Shown: piece after piece, positions 42,128 to 53,798 of the stretch | Layout of the letters: every line of letters begins with the position of its first letter | Numbering within the stretch: the stretch's first letter is position 1 | The notes under the pieces: model-generated | What the model was told of the DNA's origin: nothing | The model's database searches: none | The model's input: the letters and a program-made list of their open reading frames with translations, nothing else | Origin: Paralithodes platypus | Lineage: Eukaryota; Arthropoda; Malacostraca; Decapoda; Lithodidae | Length of the DNA stretch: 64,000 bases | NCBI GenBank assembly: GCA_032716605.1 | Contig: CM064512.1 | Location: 22,941,810 to 23,005,809, forward strand | Reading direction: 5' to 3' | Position numbers and translations under genes: made by a program

Positions 42128-43920
42128 TGTGACGTTAACCACTCCGTTAGAACCGCATGGCTTGTCCTACAGTGACTCGCTAGGATCGCCAGGACAGTGG
42201 ATGTGGCTACAGTTTGTGTATTGTTGTGTGCTTTATTTCATATGAAAGCTCGTGTCATGGGCAGTCCAGAAAGGCTCTTTGTTTTCACCCATGTCAAGGC
42301 TTTATATATTTAATTGTAAAGTATATGTTTTATCCTTAACTAGTAATGATAGGATCAGAGAGAGAGAGAGAGTAGAACAGAGTGAGAGGGGGCGCGTAGT
42401 GTTTTGCTATACTCGATGACGTCACAGCTGGCTGGCCTCGTGGGGATTGGTTGAGGGAGTTCTTTACCATGCTTGGTGACGTAATGTTTTGCTAGCTACT
42501 TTGGTAGTGGTTAGAGGACTTGTTACCACTTTTTTCCCACGCGGCTCGAGCTAGTGCGAGTATATATACAGCTCCCTCGCCACTTTCTCCCTCAGATCTG
42601 GTTTCTAGAACGCATCCCTCTTATCCTTTGATACCTGTTACCCGCTCTGCACCTGAGAATCTTTTCCTCTGCCTATCTCTCTCATTTTCCATACCTTTCA
42701 CCACCGTTTATTCATATTATATCCCCTCTGGTTAACTCTGCATAATCAGCTTCATGCTGGCCAGTTGTATTGTGCATTAAGGTCTGATATAACCTATGTA
42801 TGTTTAGTTGTTAAGATAAGTTGATCACGAAGCATTGGTTGGTTTTCATATTGCCGCTTCCTATAATTATTAGTGTTCTGCTGGATTAGATAATCCTAGA
42901 CTAGGGGTCTGGTATTGTTTCCTATGAGTGCTGGCTTTAGATAAAAGCTGCACGACATACCTGAGAACTGGAGTTGATTGAGTAAATTCTAGTCTGTGTG
43001 CCATTGAGAGTAGAGCATGCACGAATGAGGGCTTTTTGCCTATACCATTCTACACTGTTCTAAGCTCGTTGTTTGTCTTTGAGGTACGCCAGGAGAACGC
43101 TTAATACTTCGGTATTAAGGTTTCTCAAGAGAGCTACCCTTCCCTATAACGTAATATTTGATGCACAGACTTGAGATTTGCACTAGGCTATGCGGCATGC
43201 CATGCGCACCAGTATCTCGTATCATTGACTCTAGCTAGACTTTATCAGTCATAGTAGACATTAAGTATATTAACCTAATTACTCTTTTTATGCATACCCA
43301 TTTATGATTACACAAGCATTTCGCAGCCTAGTTTGATGTATGGAGACACAAACGACTTAGGCTCTTTTTGTTGATAGGAATACTGCATTGTCGTGGCGAT
43401 TATTATTGTTGTAGCGTTTAGGATATTCTTGGCCCCGACTGCATTATATATCCTGCCTTTTGTGTGCATAGCCTGCACGAGCATTGTTCCGCTGCCTGCC
43501 TTTTTGGGTTCCATTTCCGATACGAGCATCTTTATAGCATCTAACATTTAAAGAGGATTCCTTGTTGGTGTTGAAGGACATTAGTGCACTTTCTTTCATG
43601 CAGGAGTGCCTGACAGTTATTGATTAAAGTAACGTAAGCTGTAACTTCTCTTACCACCTTACTTTGCATACCATAACCAAGCACCTTCGGTTATAGGTAG
43701 TAATAGGCTGTTTTCACATAACTTTAAGCCTAGAGTAGACGGACATTTATTGAGAGTTTAATAACCTATTATTACATATAGAACTCTGTAGAGTATTTGT
43801 GTTCTTTGTTCACTGGGAATATACATCAGAGGCTGGATCTAGCGCTTTCCGTTGTAGCATTTATGCCATTACTAATCCAATGAATAAGAGCCCTGATATA
43901 TTTAAACCTCAGTCGTAAAA
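42128..43920 (+). repeat. Element B 3' LTR
   Basis: 1793 bp. It differs from the 5' LTR by few substitutions and short indels, such as an 11-bp gap near 42910 and an 8-bp insertion near 43420. Its last bases CGTAAAA show a C-to-A change at the CA terminus. The target duplicate CAAG follows. Confidence 0.95.
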
Positions 43921-43924
43921 CAAG

Positions 43925-45620
43925 CAACTTCAAATTGACTTGTACTTTCACTACATACTAACCTGCACATCCTCGGTTAATTGAGCAGTGGGTGACATTT
44001 ATGGCAAGTTTTGTAATATCTCCCCAAATGATGGGTAGTTTAGTTATAAACTAAATATGGTAGAGTCAGTGTGTCTGGAGGTTTCTAAGTTATGCTTGGC
44101 TGCGCATATCATCTTCGTATAATTGCCCTTTGGAGTGTGTGGTTGGTGATTTGGGTGAATTATTCAGCCTAGTAAACAGGGACTACTGCATAATATCCAA
44201 TTTACGAGAGTACTTCTTAGAATGGAAAAATTAGGGCATCACAGAAGTCCACTTAATCCAGGTTCCTAATTAACTTGGGTGAATCGAGGCATCAGATGTC
44301 AAATCCTGGTCCTCTTGGCTGCAAATCGACTATGTTAACAATGCGCTATACGAAACCCTTTAATGGTGCCCTGAGAAATAATGGTTAAGGCCCTTAATAT
44401 CAATGGAAGAATCCAGTGCTGCATCAATTGAAACGGAGTTAGGGTCACAGACAGACATTGTTTTCTGGCTGAGGCTTCGGACACACTTGTAAATAAAAAG
44501 TGTTTGAGTATGTCCAAAACATTGCAGTGAACACGATCACTTACATGATCAAACCTTCTTTGTCACATACAAACCCGTAATATAATTTTACTAATATGTT
44601 GTTAGCACTGGTGTGGGCCTATCCTTCCCTGATTAATCATGTGGTTATTCTGCTATGTACAGCACAACTAATTAACTGTAGTAATATCATATTGCCATAA
44701 TGTAAATGGCCACGGAATAATAGGGATACACTTTTTTTAAACCAAGCTAATCCTTATTACAAAAACTAACTAAAATAAGAAATAACTAATCCATTATGGA
44801 GATTCAATATGGAAAACATGTACAGTATGAATATCGAACAGGAAGGAAATATACATCATGTTTGGGCACCACTGTTGCAGCAACATCGACAAAAAAAAGC
44901 CTCTCCAGCTGACATAGTTTGTAATTTGTCTGTAAAAATGGTTCAGACAATGCTTTAGGGTACGTGGCAGCGGCTTCAACAACATATGATAAACCACTAT
45001 CCAACCAATTCTATATTAGTAGCAAACTATCCTTGCCAATTATTACCATTACACGTGCAGTATGTGTTACTTGTTCTTTTGTTATTTGATTTACTTATTT
45101 GTTTCGTTTTTATCTCTTAAATATATCACCAGCAGGTCTCCTGTGAAGAATACAACTTTAAACAAATTCCTCTAGTTTCCTTAGCAGTAATTCCGAAAAA
45201 AATGTTTTTAGTCAGGGAATATTATCAGATATTTGGCAAATCTGGTAATAAATTCCTTACCAATAAAATGTCTTCACCAATGTGTTCACAAACGTGTCTA
45301 ATAACACATATTAAAAGATTTAAAATAAACTCCCGTAGGAAAACCAGTCACACCTGCTGAAAGTTGGGGGTACCTGGAACCTTGTCGGTGAAATCATGAA
45401 AATGTTTACCCCTGTGCTTTAAGTAGCTTGTAAGGGGTCAAAGTAGGGTTTTTTCAGGCTTCTGAATTGATTGCAAATATTTGTTTTGCACCAAAACCAC
45501 TCTTTGGTGGAAAAACGGCCACGTCCCTCCCATCACGCCCACTCCCCCACACACCCACTTTTGTGTTTAAATGAATATTGCAAGGTGCATGCAAGCTTAA
45601 AACAAAATATATATATTATA
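43925..45620. other. Intergenic, no gene recognised
   Basis: AT-rich single-copy-looking sequence. The short open frames around 44335-45004 overlap each other in several frames and show no motif. No RNA gene was recognised. Confidence 0.45.
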
Positions 45621-45811
45621 CAGTGGTGGGCACAGCTAACCGAAAAGTTAGCTGCGATAACCGATAATCAGCTAACTTAGAAAGTTAGCTTCGATAATGC
45701 TGAATCTCTAAATTGCTAAAGAAATTAGTGGAAGCTAACGATAACAGTTAACAGCTAACTTTTATCATATGAATTTATCATTGGTTTGATTTTTCCCTCT
45801 TATACCATTAA

Positions 45812-46300
45812 CCCTTAAAGAGCGGCGCCCGGCTAAAGTCGAGAGAGATAAATGGGGCCTATGTGGCGGGGCCCGGATATAGTCGCATGCAATTTTCAGC
45901 ACGTAATGTGCTCTGAGAGAGAGCGGAGCGGTGGGAGGAGCGTAGGTTACCTCATGACCGCTCGCCACGGTGGCCGTGGAGCTACTGAGATGTACTCCGC
46001 CCTACTCCGCCCTATTCCACCCTCCCTCACTCGTTTCGCACGTAATAATGTAAGGAAATGACCGTATTTTACCGATTTTGCCCTTCGGTTGCACGATCGT
46101 TGCAAGACAACCAGTGATCATAGAAGGATGGTTCTGGTGTCATTGGAAAGCTCATTTATCGCCCTTTCAGGGATACATTCTTGTATTACGCTCTGGCTCT
46201 TGTTTATGCATGAAAAAGAGCTCGGAAACAACCCCAATTATGGTAAAAAACCCCGCTGGGCGGCACGGTCAAATATACCGCCTAGGCCGCTCGTTGAGTG
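45812..46300 (+). mobile_element. TTAA MITE, 489 bp, relative of the 480-bp family
   Basis: TTAA at 45808-45811 and 46301-46304. It begins CCCTTAAAGAGCGGCGCCCG and ends GGCCGCTCGTTGAGTG. It shares interior blocks with those in element A and with 25404-25859, for example TTGCACGATCGTTGCAAGAC and GGTGTCATTGGAAAGCTC. Confidence 0.88.
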
Positions 46301-46426
46301 TTAAACACAAACCTAGAATACTAAAACTATGATATGCATTAGGTTGTAGTAGTAGTTTATTGCTTAGACACAGCTTTCCAAAACATAGGCTAGAAGAATC
46401 ATAGAATGCCAAGATCAGATGATTAA

Positions 46427-47059
46427 CCCGGTGAGACCCAGCGTCGCACGTGTTGCGTCGGCTACATATAAAAAACACTTACGTGGCTCGTAAGGTAGGA
46501 AATGGCGGGAGAATAGGAGGGGGAGGTACCGTAGTGTGTGTGGGAGCCGGGCCAGTAGGTGTGAGCAGGCCGAGACAGCAGCGCGGCTGGTGGTGGTGGG
46601 CTTAGTGGGGATACTTTACACCCTTAGTTCACCGCCACTTTGAACCTTCATTACTCCGGTTGTATGGGAGCTAGAGGCTTGAGATTTATGTGAGACACTC
46701 CTTAGGATGTATGCCGTACAATGCCATACTCAGTTTTTACCCTAGTGCTCCCGAGCGGGTGGTCATACGGGGGAGACGAACTTTCGAACCCCCCCCCCCC
46801 CCCCGCCCCCCAAATGACCGAAATTATTATTTTTTTATTTTTGTCTTCATTTCTCACCATTCTCTTCCATTTTGGCTCAACAATTTTTTTGAGGCTCCCC
46901 CCCCCCCCCCCCATAAAAAAAAAAATGTCCGAGGTGATTTTTTTTTTTTTTTTTTCATTTCTCATCCTTGTCTTCCATTTTAGCAAAAAAAAAAAAAGAA
47001 GTGAAAATGGCTTGGGACTGGGGTGAACAAAATATTATAACTAGCCGGGGCTCAACGGG
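46427..47059. mobile_element. TTAA MITE, 633 bp
   Basis: TTAA at 46423-46426 and 47060-47063. The left end is CCCGGTGAGACCCAGCGTCG and the complement of the right end CCCGTTGAGCCCCGGC. Homopolymer C, T and A tracts at 46791-46997 give spurious open frames. It is similar at its ends to 50973-51413. Confidence 0.85.
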
Positions 47060-47511
47060 TTAATGAATGTGCATGTGCATCCTTTTGTACATAAATCATT
47101 AAATGAACAAATGAAATAGGCATAAGCTTACAATCAAATTTATTTACATATAGACTATCTATACAAGACTTCAGTATTACTACTGTATCACAATGTTTAC
47201 GGACACTGTTAATCAAAATTAAATTCAATATATTAGCGAGTACCGATAGCTAAAATTTAAATATAATGTTTCTCTCGTGAGTTATATATATCAGTGGCGG
47301 TATGCAATAGTAAAAGAACGATAAATATTACTAAATAGTAAATAATAACAAAAATATAGTAATTATGATTGATTAAGTATGATTATGACTTATTACTCAT
47401 GAGTCCACAACTCATGAGCTATGTAACGACAGTTCTGTCGATTTGTTTTGTTTTTATTGAGTTAGAAAACTTAGATACGCATAGACAGTAGAACAAAATC
47501 AATGAGCTTAA

Positions 47512-47615
47512 CCCCTAAAGTTAAGTTTTATATCCTAGAAGTAGTTCATAGGCTAAAGAAAATCATCTATTGATAACTAGAATATAATGCAAATTACATC
47601 ATGGTGCTGAAGGGG
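47512..47615. mobile_element. Small TTAA MITE, 104 bp
   Basis: TTAA at 47508-47511 and 47616-47619. Ends are CCCCTAAAGTTAAG and, on the complement, CCCCTTCAGCACCATG. Its short length makes coincidence possible. Confidence 0.5.
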
Positions 47616-48250
47616 TTAATAGTTTATAATATCTAATATTAAGTATTGTTAATCAACAATTACCTAAAATGCATTTGAGACTGTGGTTGCCTGGGAAACA
47701 AATTTACTTTCTAATATAGGAACTTATATAACACTAAATAAATACAAATATATACCCAAATAGATCTATGGTAACATTTTGACAATGTAAATGTCGTAGT
47801 TTTTCTGTAGCGAATTTCTCAAGCCGGCGCTAGGCTCACGACATGTTGTGACGTTCATGTCATAACATGACTCATGAGTCTTGTATTGTGTACTGTACAT
47901 GTGAATGTAACGTGATATAGTCAGTGCAATACTGCCTGTTGCAATATTACAATTATTACATACTCACATAAATATGTGTAGTTTTAGGGTTTGCAAACTT
48001 TTTTGACCAATACACTTTGTTTAACCAGCGAATGCACATTAGCTGGTTAGCTAACTTACAGTTAGCGGCAGTAAATTTATCGGAAGCTAATCGGTTCGAT
48101 AACGATTATCAAAGTTAGCTTAAAAGCTAAGCAGCTAACGAAATATTTAGCTTCGCTATTAGGTGTTAGCTGATTAGCGGAAATCGTGCCCACCACTGTA
48201 TATATATATAGTTTATTTGTTAACTTATTAATTTTGTCATGATCACTATA

Positions 48251-48460
48251 AGGTAGCGCCAACGAAATAGACAATTTTCTTGACCCCTTAACTTCTCATA
48301 AATCAAAATGAAGGAAAGCAATAGAGCTGACATTTCTATCATTGGGGAAGAGCCCACCAGGAAAATAGGTGTGGATATTTACGCCCAGTTTGTTCTAGGC
48401 CTTTTTGAGTTATGAGAAGTTAAGAGGTCAAGAAAATGTTCAAGTGCGTTGGCGCTACCT
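48251..48460. mobile_element. 210-bp MITE with ~50-bp inverted repeats
   Basis: It begins AGGTAGCGCCAACG ... TTGACCCCTTAACTTCTCATAA and ends with the inverse, TTATGAGAAGTTAAGAGGTC ... GTTGGCGCTACCT. The trinucleotide ATA flanks both ends. The superfamily is not assigned. Confidence 0.82.
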
Positions 48461-48843
48461 ATACTGATATTTTTTTTAGTTGGTTGACATTCATAGGGAA
48501 GTGAGTGAGTTGAAGTGACAGCTGACAGTCAAGCTCTTGTGTGGATCATGGACAGACGGTAGACTCCACACATTTTAAACAACATTCACCACTCAAAAAT
48601 ATACTGCATAACGGTGTTACATCTGATATATAAGTATTATCTACATTTCTATTTCAATATTTCATGTCACTACGTTGATAATTTAAATATCTTAATATAT
48701 AAAGAATGTAGCCTGTTATTAATTTTGTTTAGGCCATAGAGAGATTTGGAGCCACAATCATGAGGAAACAAGTTAATGTATTTAACTGTAACATGTTTAG
48801 TATAATTGACCAAAAATGTAGTTCCCGCCTTTTTCCTTTGTAG
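48461..48843. other. Intergenic or intron, left of the pseudogene
   Basis: AT-rich. It ends in GCCTTTTTCCTTTGTAG, a good 3' splice-site sequence leading into the conserved coding-like block at 48844. Confidence 0.4.
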
Positions 48844-50940
48844 GGCATTACAGTCTAGCAGTATGGAGGAGTATGGAGACGTTAATCTTGCACCTCTGTT
48901 CACTTGCTTCATCTGTGAAGGCTCTCAGACACCAGCTCAGAAGCTTGCAAAGGCAACTGCTAACGGCTACCCTACTCTGTTGGCATAGGCCTATGTAGAA
49001 GCAGTTAAAAATGCTACAATATTGGAGCGCATGAAAGAGGCACAGAATGTTGGAAGACTGAGATACCACATAGAGTGTAAACGTGATTTGTACAATAAGC
49101 CGGTCCAGGTCACCACTAAGTCAAAATCGTGCAGCAGAGGCAGAGAACGAGTCAGCAAAGACAAAGAGGTGGACACAAATTTGCTCTGGGTTTGGTGCAT
49201 CTACTGCATGCAGTTCTGCGAGTTCACATTCTGTTCAGCTTCTGTACAAGAATGTATGCATTCTTTGCTACCTGCCTGCTCATCTCTTCCTAAAAAAATC
49301 CAGAGACTGCTAGAAAGAGATACAGAATTCCTGACAATTTGACTACGAATAGATTGAAAAAAAAGCTTGCTGAAGTCAGCACAGGGTCGTAAAGACGATT
49401 GGGTCACTGAATTCATTGGTCGTCTAGAAGGGATGAACGACTTAGTAGCAGAGGAAACCCTGTATCATTTGTGCTGCAAAATGCTGGATATCTTCTCAGC
49501 TGCGGGGCATCATTAATAGGCTAAGGGCGCATGGTTGTATTGTCAGCTGATGAAGCAACTCTTAACTTCACCTGATTACAAGGATATCTTTGAAAGTATC
49601 ACTGGACACTGGAACAACGTTGTCCGTTACACTTGTGAGGATTGGTCTGGCACTTGGTGTGACATCTGTATCGAGCAAACACTGATGAAGGCAGCCAAAT
49701 CAGCAGGTGGGTGGGGCAGAGGGAGGATGAGAAATGTGTTCTTCAGGCCACAAGTGCTGGGTCCAGACCCTAAACCACCTATCTGATGTCAACCACCGGA
49801 TGGTGGAAGGGGTCAAGAAAAATGATCCACTCCACAAAGACCTTGCCAAAACACGGATGAAGCGAGATGCTGAAGTTATTGAAATGCCCCTCCAATGGTT
49901 TGAGGAGAACAACCCCTTCGACCCTGATCGAGACAAGCATTTGCTTGTGTCCTTCACAACGGGGTTCACAAGGCACTGCAGACGATGCAGTCCATGTACA
50001 GGCCCTGTCATCTCTCAGAAAGATTCCCAATGTCAAGTGACAAGAAGATTCACCTAAACTCATTCAAGTTGTTCAACCGACTGATAATCTTCGCTCAATG
50101 GGATATGGTACTTGAGGACCCAAAGACTTGAGAGTATGAGCAGTAGCAGCTCCCTCCCCATCTTATCCTTGCTTCCAGCAACATAGATCTGAAAAAACAT
50201 GGAACAAGGCAAATGATGCAGGCTTTTCCACGACTCACTAACCAACCATGATTATGTCTTGTTGTTGATGGTGGATGGCCTCTCTACATGAGGAAGTGGG
50301 AAAAAAGGTCAGACTGCAGGCGAGGGAGATTGCACACAGTTACCTGATCGACGTGCAGCGTCTTGGCCATCACGCTGAGAAGATCATTGTTGTCTTCGAT
50401 GGCTATAGCAGCTAGGCCAAAAGATCACGAACACATCCGGCGTACCAAGAACTCCTGCTGTGATCTACAGATTCGACTGGATGTTAATGCATTTGACACC
50501 AAGGGCAAAGTTCCTGGACAACACTCATAACAAGAGGGAGCTCATCAATCTCCTGTCCTTCAACATTCCTGAAGCATCAGATCATTTGTACAGCAGTGTG
50601 ACATGAGTGCTGACACTTCGATTGTAGAGAGCAACATTGGCTTGCTGCTACAGATGACTCTGTTGAGGTCAGGAGGTAAAACATTATGCAGCATAGTTAC
50701 ATTACTTAGATCCAGTCCAATTTCGGTGGTTGATTTTTGCTGTATTGTGCTGTATTTGGATGTGACACTTTGGTATGCAAGGGTACTGATCCTCAGAAAA
50801 GATGAGTATTAGCATTGGTAAATAATTTGAGGATTGCTCAGTTTTTTTTTTGCACAGTTCAAGACATTTGGCACATATCTTTTCTGTTTTCAGGTGTGGG
50901 CAGAAGACACCGACGTGGCTGGTAATGCAGGTTCACCCTA
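48844..50940 (+). pseudogene. Decayed multi-exon gene of an expanded family of unknown function
   Basis: Coding-like stretches in shifting frames run in one direction. They are LFTCFICEGSQTPAQKLAKA, then MKEAQNVGRLRYHIECKRDL, then [20 protein letters not shown], then HKDLAKTRMKRDAEVIEMPL, then DPDRDKHLLVSFTTGF, then GHHAEKIIVVFDGY, and a final EDTDV. Many stops and indels separate them. An intron is still visible: donor GTCAGG at 50668 and acceptor TTTTCTGTTTTCAG at 50893 join DDSVE to the EDTDV block in phase. I recall similar uncharacterised, highly multiplied proteins in marine invertebrate genomes, with C-x2-C and DTDV motifs. No function is assigned. Its introns argue against retroposition. 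Confidence 0.5.
50668..50893 (+). other. Relict spliceosomal intron, 226 bp
   Basis: GT at 50668-50669 and AG at 50892-50893, with a polypyrimidine tract before the AG. Joining the flanks keeps one reading frame across an acidic motif. Confidence 0.55.
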
Positions 50941-50972
50941 GCTCAAGCACCAATTCATCCACTCTTCTTTAA

Positions 50973-51413
50973 CCGCTGAGCCCCAGCTCGTTATTAATAA
51001 ATGTACCACCAGGGGCCCAGCAGGGTTTGATTTTGTTTTTATTCCAGAAACAATCGCGCGAATGGGGTAGGAATTAAGGAAAACAAAAAAAAAATGGTCA
51101 TAAAGTGCAAAAAATTGTCCTACCGAGCCCCCGCAAATGGCGTTTACACGAGATATAAAATTTAAGGTAATTTCCCCCAAAAAACATGTGTTTGCACGCT
51201 CAGGCGCACGCGGTTGGGACTTTGAGAGTTTTCAACCCTCGGCATGGGTGCGTGGGATCATTACACAGTTCCCATCCAAATCTGAGCCCTCGGGGGGCCA
51301 TCGGCCCGGAGTAATTAGGACCGGACCGGCCAGGACGCACCGTTGCATCGCCTGGGTTTTTGAGGTGATCGAACAGGCCGACGCAACACGTGCGACGCTG
51401 GGTCTCATGCGGG
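50973..51413. mobile_element. TTAA MITE, 441 bp
   Basis: TTAA at 50969-50972 and 51414-51417. Ends are CCGCTGAGCCCCAGC and, on the complement, CCCGCATGAGACCCAGC. It is the same family as 21730-22153, in the opposite orientation. It lies just downstream of the last recognisable pseudogene exon. Confidence 0.85.
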
Positions 51414-51417
51414 TTAA

Positions 51418-51750
51418 TGACGTCGCGGGGGCCGTACGATGTCAGGAAGATTAAACCAGGTCTCTCTGAAAAGACAGAATACGGCACTACCTGATCTTTT
51501 GCCATGCCTTCAATGGTTGTGACAGCGTTTCTGCAACCCCCAGCCATGGGACAATTTACTTCCTTTCGTTGATACAAGTTTTGTGCAGACTACCGTGCTG
51601 AATACATGGACATCTATCTTCCTGCTAGGAGCAACCGGATGCCTAGGAAGGACGAGGTGATCCAGCGATTGGTATTGCGCTTTTCCAGTTAACCAACATC
51701 CCATGCATCAGGGTAATACTTTGGATGCAAATATCGATACCACATGGTCT
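51418..51750. other. Unrecognised sequence up to the gap
   Basis: No gene or known repeat of this window. It has no similarity by eye to the LTR that follows the gap, so the two sides of the gap are not obviously adjacent in the genome. Confidence 0.4.
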
Positions 51751-51850
51751 NNNNNNNNNNNNNNNNNNNNNNNNNNNNNNNNNNNNNNNNNNNNNNNNNN
51801 NNNNNNNNNNNNNNNNNNNNNNNNNNNNNNNNNNNNNNNNNNNNNNNNNN
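51751..51850. other. Assembly gap, 100 N
   Basis: Exactly 100 Ns, a common placeholder for a gap of unknown size. Confidence 1.
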
Positions 51851-52192
51851 AGGCTCGTCCCAAGCTGGCAAGCGAAGCAACGTCCCAAGCCGGTCTCTCT
51901 CTCCCGCTCGTCTCCTCCCGCCCTCACTAGACTTACATCTTATATATTATAATGAATAATCAACTACCGAGAATAAATTTTAACTAAGATGCGTTGGGAA
52001 TTAAGAATAAGGGCAGCTTCAAGCTGTGAAACAACCTAAGAATATCCCAGACATTAGTTACGTTGTCGTAGGATATATACTAAGGAAAAGCCTTCTGGGC
52101 CCGGCTGCCACCAGCCGTTTTCTCAACGGCTGGGTAAAGGCGACCCGCCCGCACGCATTGCCCGCACGCGGCTTACTATTAGGAGTCTCACA
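51851..52192 (-). repeat. Element A copy 2, partial 3' LTR
   Basis: Corresponds to 31347-31677. The left part is lost in the gap. Its tip reads AGTCTCACA instead of AGCGTCACA and there are several single-base indels. Confidence 0.92.
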
Positions 52193-53289
52193 CACTCCCC
52201 CAAGATATAAGACCGTTGACTAAGTTCTTCATATCTAACAGAAAGCTCCCTCATAGTACCACACACTGTTGCGACAACAAGGCAACTATATATAAAAAAC
52301 ATAAAGACTGTTGCGCTCCACCGAGCAAGTTCAACTAACTTAGTGACAATAAGCGAAAAGATTCAACTTAGATACTGCTACACCATCTTATACAAAATTC
52401 TACACGTTATAAAAAATAAAGAGTTTTTATAAGGTTTTTTTTTTTTTTTTAATTTTTTTTTTCGGCTGCACTACAGTGACATCCTATTTTCCTCCACACT
52501 CAACCCTCAATCCTGTAGCAGTCTACCCAACATCGCCACCCCTTGATAGACAATCCGCTATCACAGTTTTATCAGAACTCGGCGCTATGGCGTATGTCCA
52601 AATTATTTCCTGAAGCATGAGTGACCACCTGGTCAGCCTCATATTCCCGTTTATGAAACTGATTCAAGAATTTCAAGAGGGTGGAATGATCGTTAATAAA
52701 CCACTACGATTGGTCCGAAAGCAGGAACATATACATCAAAGTGCCTGAGCGCCAGCACTATCGCCAGGAGTTCTTTTTCAATTACAGAGTAATTCCCTTT
52801 GTGCACTATTGAATTTTTTTACTTTAAAAACTCACTGGATGTTCGATCCCTTCATCATCTGTCTGTAACTCCAGAGCCCCAGCCCCGACGGCCCCTGCCA
52901 TCAGTCGCCAGCTGAAAAGGTCTGCTGAAGTCCGGGACCCTGAGTAAGTTGGGTACATAACATGTGTTTCACCAAGGAAAACGCCTCTGCCCACTCAGGA
53001 GACCACCGGAACTTCTTGTCCTTCTATAATAAATTCAGTTAAAGTTTTCAATTACAGTCGAATAGCCTTTGATGAAGCGACGATAATAGCCTATCATACC
53101 TAGAAACCGCATGATTTGTTTCTTAGTCGTGAGTCTGGGGAAACTGATCGATGGGCTTTGATCTTTGTCTGTGGATGGCACAACACTAACCCATCCCCGA
53201 CCTCGAGACCCCAGGTACACAACTGTGGCTTTGACAAAATCGCACTTAACCATGTTTTCCCACCAAACCTGCTTCATTCAGTTTTATAA
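52193..53289 (-). pseudogene. Element A copy 2, RNase H and RT connection, frameshifted
   Basis: Corresponds to 31678-32747, but no long frame survives because of many small insertions and deletions. Only fragments such as TTKKQIMRFLGMIGYYRRFI at about 53070-53130 are readable. Since most differences are indels, sequencing error at a contig end is as likely as true decay. Confidence 0.88.
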
Positions 53290-53794
53290 CCCTTTAATTA
53301 GAGGCTCACCACATAAGTCGAGTTAGAATAAAGCTGGGACTACGTGGCGGCGCTCGACATAGGTCGAGTGGCAATTTCAGCACGTAATGTTGCTGGGAGA
53401 GAGAGCCAAGTGCTGGCAGGAGAGTAGCGAAGCGTATGACTGCTCCATACCAACGGCGGCGAAACTACTGCTGAACACAAATCCCAGCTCCCTCCTCCCT
53501 CTCTCACTCGCTATAAGTAAGGAATTGTAATCGGGTAAAGTTGGCTAATTACATGCTTTTTTTGCCATCAGGCGTTTGCACGGTTATTGCCAGAAAACGA
53601 GCCATCATAAAAAAGGATCGTTTGGGTGTAATTCGAAAGCTCTGGTTATTGGCCCCTTTCATGGATCGGTACTTGTTTTACGTTCTGGGTCTTATTTATG
53701 CATGAAAATGAATCATGTAAACAGCCCTATTTTTGGCTAAAACACCCCGCTGTGCGGTACATATAAATAAACCGCATAGGCCGCTCGTAAGGTG
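53290..53794 (+). mobile_element. 480-bp-family MITE, copy 2 of the first insertion
   Basis: Equivalent to 32752-33231 but about 25 bases longer because of scattered indels. The left TTAA is corrupted to TATAAC; the right TTAA is at 53795-53798. Confidence 0.88.
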
Positions 53795-53798
53795 TTAA

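Larger units (their letters stand above)
26944..43920 (+). mobile_element. Element B: Gmr1-like Ty3/gypsy retrotransposon, internally deleted and interrupted by element A
   Basis: LTRs at 26944-28739 and 42128-43920 are nearly identical. They start TGTGACG and end CGTAACA (the right copy ends CGTAAAA). A 4-bp target duplication, CAAG, lies at 26940-26943 and 43921-43924. The interior starts with TGGCGACCTT two bases after the LTR and ends in a G-run purine tract. It encodes Gag and protease, then the first residues of integrase joined directly to the last 54 codons of RNase H. The whole of element A (29783-40196) sits in gag with its own CTAG duplication. Without A, B would be about 6.6 kb. 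Confidence 0.95.
45621..48198. mobile_element. hAT-like non-autonomous element with nested MITEs, 2.58 kb
   Basis: Terminal inverted repeats: CAGTGGTGGGCACAGCTAAC at the left and, on the complement of the right, CAGTGGTGGGCACGATTTCC. About 8 bases of similar TA-rich sequence flank both ends (ATATTATA and TATATATA), fitting an 8-bp duplication. Both subterminal regions are dense in GTTAGCT/AGCTAAC motifs, possible transposase sites. No transposase frame is present. Three TTAA elements (45812-46300, 46427-47059, 47512-47615) lie inside. The hAT assignment rests on end sequence and duplication length. Confidence 0.75.

Noticed and set aside
44335..45004. Possible small gene between element B and the hAT-like element
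   Set aside because: Several overlapping short frames with no motif or splice support.
46702..47026. Frames with poly-Pro and poly-Phe
   Set aside because: Produced by C, T and A homopolymers within a TTAA MITE.
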